Below, piece by piece: positions 61,498 to 64,000 of a stretch of DNA of 64,000 nt. The stretch lies in assembly GCF_001673635.1 (NCBI RefSeq), contig NZ_LZMH01000083.1, positions 144,415-208,414 on the forward strand, given 5' to 3'. Source of the stretch: Mycobacterium asiaticum (GTDB taxonomy: Bacteria; Actinomycetota; Actinomycetes; Mycobacteriales; Mycobacteriaceae). Made by a program: the position numbers and the translations under genes. The stretch's first letter is position 1; each line of letters opens with the position of its first letter. Below the pieces are notes generated by a model. The model worked only from the letters and a program-made list of their open reading frames with translations, was not told where the DNA came from and did no database searches.

Positions 61498-62562
61498 TCA
61501 CGTGCCCGCGTTTGCGCCGATGACGAGGTCGAGCGAACTCAGCAGTCCCGGCCTCGCGCGGTGCACCGCCGGTATCGCATTGACCACCCGCGCCGCGGTT
61601 GCTGCCGAGCCGGGCAGGTCGCCGCCGTTGAGTGAAAAGTCGAGCTGCACCGGCGGTTCCCCCTCGACGGTGATCCGGGTGAACCGCCGGCTGGGGCTGC
61701 CGGGTGTGATCACCGGTGCCCAATCCTCCACCGGCTCCTCGGGCATGGACCAGATCGACGAATAATGGATGCGCGGTTGACCTCCGACGACGACGTCAAA
61801 ACTCATCCGCACGCTGGCGATGGTGCCCGGCGTGATCTCACCGGCCGCGAAGCTGTAGTGACGATCGGCCACTGCCACGTCGCGGTGCTCATGGATGGCC
61901 GCGACCGTCATCCCGAGGCCTTGGGCCAGCAGCCGCAGCGGCGGCTCGAGGTGTGGGACCATCGCCCCCGGCGGGTACATCCGCGCGTCCTGCTCGGGCG
62001 TGCGGCCGAAGCCGAGCATCGTGAAGAATCCGGGCACGCTGTAGGAGCCGCACGGGATACGTTCCTGGACAACGACTCTTGCGGGATCCGCGCTCATACT
62101 GGCGGCATGCAGCGCGAGCATGTCACTGGTGAAGCCGGGCGCAATCCCCGTCGCCAGCAGCGAACTGTTGCCTTGACGGCCGGCCGCGTCGAGTCGGTTT
62201 CGCGTGGCGTCGTCCAGCGATGCGGGGTGGAACAGCGGCGGGTAAGACGGGATGACGACGTTTTTCCCGCTGGCCAGCAGGCCGCACAGATCGTCGATGA
62301 CGGCGCTGCCCGCACGGCCGGCGACCGCGCCGAAGTAACTGACGCAGTCAGCCTCCAGTGCCAGAAAGTCCGTCATGCTGTCGGTTGCCAGGACGCCGGC
62401 CGGTGGTTCGCCCACCAGCTCACCGGAATCGCGGCCCACCTTCTCGGGACTGTGCACCAACTGGCCGACCAGTTGCAGGTGCGGTGCCCGCAGGATCTGT
62501 CTGAGCGCGATCGACCCGGTGTAACCGGTGCCGACATGCGCGACCCGATATGTGTTGCCCAT
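61498..62562 (-). CDS. dihydrodipicolinate-reductase-like NAD(P) oxidoreductase, copy 2
   Basis: 354 residues, same family as 26645-27748. Opening RVAHVGTGYTGSIALRQIL with HLQLVGQLVHSPEKVGRDSGELVG; GIAPGFTSDMLALH matches GIDPGFANDLFPMT of copy 1. The family normally has an N-terminal NAD(P) domain and a C-terminal alpha/beta substrate domain, both present. Copies differ strongly, so duplication is old. Divergent from sseB. Confidence 0.86.
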   Translation of the reverse strand: MGNTYRVAHVGTGYTGSIALRQILRAPHLQLVGQLVHSPEKVGRDSGELVGEPPAGVLATDSMTDFLALEADCVSYFGAVAGRAGSAVIDDLCGLLASGKNVVIPSYPPLFHPASLDDATRNRLDAAGRQGNSSLLATGIAPGFTSDMLALHAASMSADPARVVVQERIPCGSYSVPGFFTMLGFGRTPEQDARMYPPGAMVPHLEPPLRLLAQGLGMTVAAIHEHRDVAVADRHYSFAAGEITPGTIASVRMSFDVVVGGQPRIHYSSIWSMPEEPVEDWAPVITPGSPSRRFTRITVEGEPPVQLDFSLNGGDLPGSAATAARVVNAIPAVHRARPGLLSSLDLVIGANAGT

Positions 62563-62625
62563 CCCGGCTCCCGTTTGCCGCTGCTATCCGTCAGGAGCCT
62601 ACGCCTAGCCGGATACGGTGGACCG

Positions 62626-63483
62626 ATGAATTCTCGCAACGCTGTGCTCATCACGCCCGCCGAACTAGCCGAGCGCATCCATGCGGGCGGGCCTCCGGCG
62701 ATACTCGATGTGCGCTGGCGACTCGATGTTCCCGATGGGCGCCCCGCCTACCTGGACGGTCACATACCCGGCGCGGTGTATGTGTCCCTGGAGGACGAAC
62801 TCAGCGATCACAGCATCACCGGGCGTGGACGTCACCCCCTTCCGTCTGGGGACAAGCTGCAAGAAGCGTTGCGGCGCTGGGGAGTTCGCGAAGGCGTACC
62901 GGTGGTGGTGTACGACGACTGGAATAGGGCCGGTTCCGGGCGGGCATGGTGGGTGCTGACCGCTGCGGGCCTGCCCGACGTGCGGATCCTGGACGGCGGA
63001 TGGGCCGCGTGGCTTGCCTCCGGTGGCGCCGTGGAGACCGGTGCGGTGGACCCGCAATCCGGGAATGTGACTGTGCCCCAGCAGGATTTGTATGCCGGCA
63101 GCCGGCCCACCTTGACGGCCGAGCAAGCCGGCGCGGGCGACGTGCCGCTCTTCGATGCGCGCGCGAAGGAGCGTTATACCGGTGACTCCGAAACCGTCGA
63201 TCCGGTCGGCGGGCACATTCCCGGCGCGAAGAATTTGCCTTTTGCGACGTTGCTGACGGCCGACGGGACATTCCTGGACGATGCGGGGCTAGCGCGCATG
63301 TTGTCCGAGCGCGGTATCGATCCGGCCGTGCCCGTCGGGGCTTACTGCGGATCGGGCGTCACCGCCACCGTGGTGATCGCCGCGCTGGCCGCCGCCGGCC
63401 ACGAGGCCGCACTATTCCCGGGGTCCTGGTCGGAGTGGAGTTCGGATCCCGGGCGCCCCGTCGCCCGCGGGGTTGAATCGTAG
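62626..63483 (+). CDS. sseB: thiosulfate/3-mercaptopyruvate sulfurtransferase SseB
   Basis: 285-residue tandem rhodanese. The N-terminal domain (AILDVRWRLDVPDG, GHIPGAVYVSLEDEL) lacks the Cys; the C-terminal domain has DARAKERYTGDSE, GHIPGAKNLPF and the active loop GAYCGSGVTATV with Cys241. The loop and length fit SseB (Rv2291). ATG 62626 is chosen; a much longer in-frame extension overlaps the whole divergent DapB-like gene and is not real. Confidence 0.93.
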   Translation: MNSRNAVLITPAELAERIHAGGPPAILDVRWRLDVPDGRPAYLDGHIPGAVYVSLEDELSDHSITGRGRHPLPSGDKLQEALRRWGVREGVPVVVYDDWNRAGSGRAWWVLTAAGLPDVRILDGGWAAWLASGGAVETGAVDPQSGNVTVPQQDLYAGSRPTLTAEQAGAGDVPLFDARAKERYTGDSETVDPVGGHIPGAKNLPFATLLTADGTFLDDAGLARMLSERGIDPAVPVGAYCGSGVTATVVIAALAAAGHEAALFPGSWSEWSSDPGRPVARGVES

Positions 63484-63507
63484 CGTCTTCGGGAGGATCC
63501 GGGCGCC

Positions 63508-63656
63508 GGGGAGCCGGCGGATCCCGCGGAGCCCGCGGAGCCCGGGGAGCCGGCGGAGCCCGCGGAGCCCGCGGAGCCCGCGGAGCCCGGGGAGCCCGGG
63601 GGCCCGCGGAGCCCGGGGTTCCCGCGGAGCCCGGGGTTCCCGCGGAGCCCGGGGAG
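63508..63656. repeat. GC-rich tandem repeat of 9-bp GCGGAGCCC units
   Basis: About 150 bp made largely of GCGGAGCCC and the variants GGGGAGCCG, GGGGTTCCC. The 9-bp period keeps one frame open on each strand (Gly-Ser-Ala on minus, Pro-Arg-Ser on plus), which creates false collagen-like frames. It begins 25 bp after the sseB stop and abuts the inverted repeat at 63651. Confidence 0.85.
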
Positions 63657-63698
63657 TATGTGCATCGTTGCCCGCCTTTCAGCGACAATGTCGCTGAA
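63651..63698. repeat. left arm of 48-bp imperfect inverted repeat
   Basis: Pairs with 63924-63971 at 44 of 48 positions in inverted orientation. It contains CTTTCAGCGACA-A-TGTCGCTGAAAG (63676-63700), a perfect 12-bp palindrome followed by TTATTTAG that by itself could end sseB transcription. Confidence 0.85.
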
Positions 63699-63784
63699 AG
63701 TTATTTAGCCGCAGCAACTGTCGATGGTTTGTCGCTGCAAGCCGGGCAAAGGTCACTGTCTCAGGCGAGGGCAAGATGCGCATG

Positions 63785-63824
63785 GCGCCCAGCTAGCCGG
63801 AATAGCGCCCAGCTAGCCGGAATA
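63785..63824. repeat. 20-bp tandem duplication
   Basis: GCGCCCAGCTAGCCGGAATA occurs twice in tandem without change (63785-63804, 63805-63824), followed by a partial third copy (CCGCTCAGCCGG). It lies inside the inverted-repeat interval. Confidence 0.85.
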
Positions 63825-63923
63825 CCGCTCAGCCGGGCTCCCCGGCCTCCCCGGCGCTCACCAGACCGATCCCACACCAGCCCCATCGCAGTAATCTCTC
63901 AAGCCGCCAGCACCGCCCAGGCG

Positions 63924-63971
63924 TTCAGCGACATTGTCGCTCCAAGCCGGGCAACGACGCACATACTCCCC
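63924..63971. repeat. right arm of 48-bp imperfect inverted repeat
   Basis: Inverted partner of 63651-63698. A shorter direct copy of its middle (TGTCGCTGCAAGCCGGGCAA) is at 63730-63749. Past the arm the sequence (CTGGGCTCCCGCGG and on) is the complement-type of the GC repeat flanking the left arm, so the symmetry probably continues beyond the window. No gene is seen in 63484-64000. Confidence 0.82.
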
Positions 63972-64000
63972 TGGGCTCCCGCGGACGTCCCAGGGCTCCC

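Noticed and set aside
61765..62625. N-terminal extension of the sseB frame by ~287 codons
   Set aside because: It lies wholly antisense to the DapB-like gene; rhodanese homology begins right after ATG 62626.
63342..63665. Minus-strand collagen-like frame (Gly-Ser-Ala, Gly-Leu-Arg repeats) at the sseB end
   Set aside because: It is produced by the 9-bp GCGGAGCCC tandem repeat, overlaps the sseB 3' end antisense and has no plausible start context.
1..64000. tRNA, rRNA, CRISPR arrays, prophage or transposase genes
   Set aside because: No spaced direct repeats, cloverleaf-like segments or DDE/serine recombinase motifs were seen in any intergenic region or frame.

Overview
The window is high-GC actinobacterial DNA from a slow-growing, non-tuberculous Mycobacterium. 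The evidence is the mycolic-acid FAS-II operon (mabR-fabD-acpM-kasA-kasB-accD6), a PE_PGRS gene, mycothiol-linked mscR, an F420-type luciferase-like enzyme, MmpS-like and DUF3145 proteins, and a backbone whose gene order recalls M. tuberculosis Rv2242 to Rv2291. Species cannot be fixed from the sequence alone. Orthology statements are from memory of the families, not from a search.

Layout. 0-6.6 kb: the regulator MabR (5' end cut by the window) and the FAS-II/acetyl-CoA carboxylase operon. 6.6-14.3 kb: an AbiEi/DUF559 orphan, an MHS-type transporter, glpD1 with its TetR regulator, an alkyl-DHAP-synthase-like flavoprotein translationally coupled to a diacylglycerol kinase, and a secreted protein. 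14.4-16.4 kb: a PE_PGRS protein fused to an alkaline-phosphatase-superfamily domain. 16.5-28.2 kb: DUF3145, a beta-lactamase-like enzyme plus methyltransferase, mscR plus a metallo-beta-lactamase-fold hydrolase, an SDR, a SABATH-like methyltransferase, a Lys/Asp-rich disordered protein, an Hsp70-like membrane protein, a DapB-like reductase and an MmpS-like secreted protein. 28.3-29.6 kb: cyp124.

29.6-54.5 kb is accessory-like. It holds a lipid/xenobiotic-type cluster (AttH-like protein, PF10118 hydrolase, TetR, alpha/beta hydrolase, APH-type kinase, methyltransferase, MHS transporter), a K+ channel, a HAD hydrolase, a DUF202 gene relic, a probable amidase/penicillin-binding-fold/Ser-Thr-kinase operon, a PknD-like kinase with an apparent one-base frameshift, a P450, a GlcD-type flavoprotein, a third Ser/Thr kinase, a TetR/flavin-monooxygenase pair, a DsbA-fold protein, a chagasin-type lipoprotein and a DUF5685 protein with an extreme Cys tail. 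54.5-63.5 kb: a Na+/H+ antiporter, two TetR-controlled oxidoreductase modules (an FAD monooxygenase; a P450 with a luciferase-like enzyme), a second DapB-like reductase and sseB. 63.5-64 kb is non-coding and repeat-rich, with a 48-bp imperfect inverted repeat.

Cross-cutting signals: five copies of a palindrome with an invariant GAGCAGACGC stem base, four of them between convergent genes; several TetR-type operators next to their regulators; several start codons placed for leaderless mRNAs; and two apparent one-base deletions, both next to C runs. I saw no tRNA, rRNA, CRISPR array or insertion-sequence transposase.
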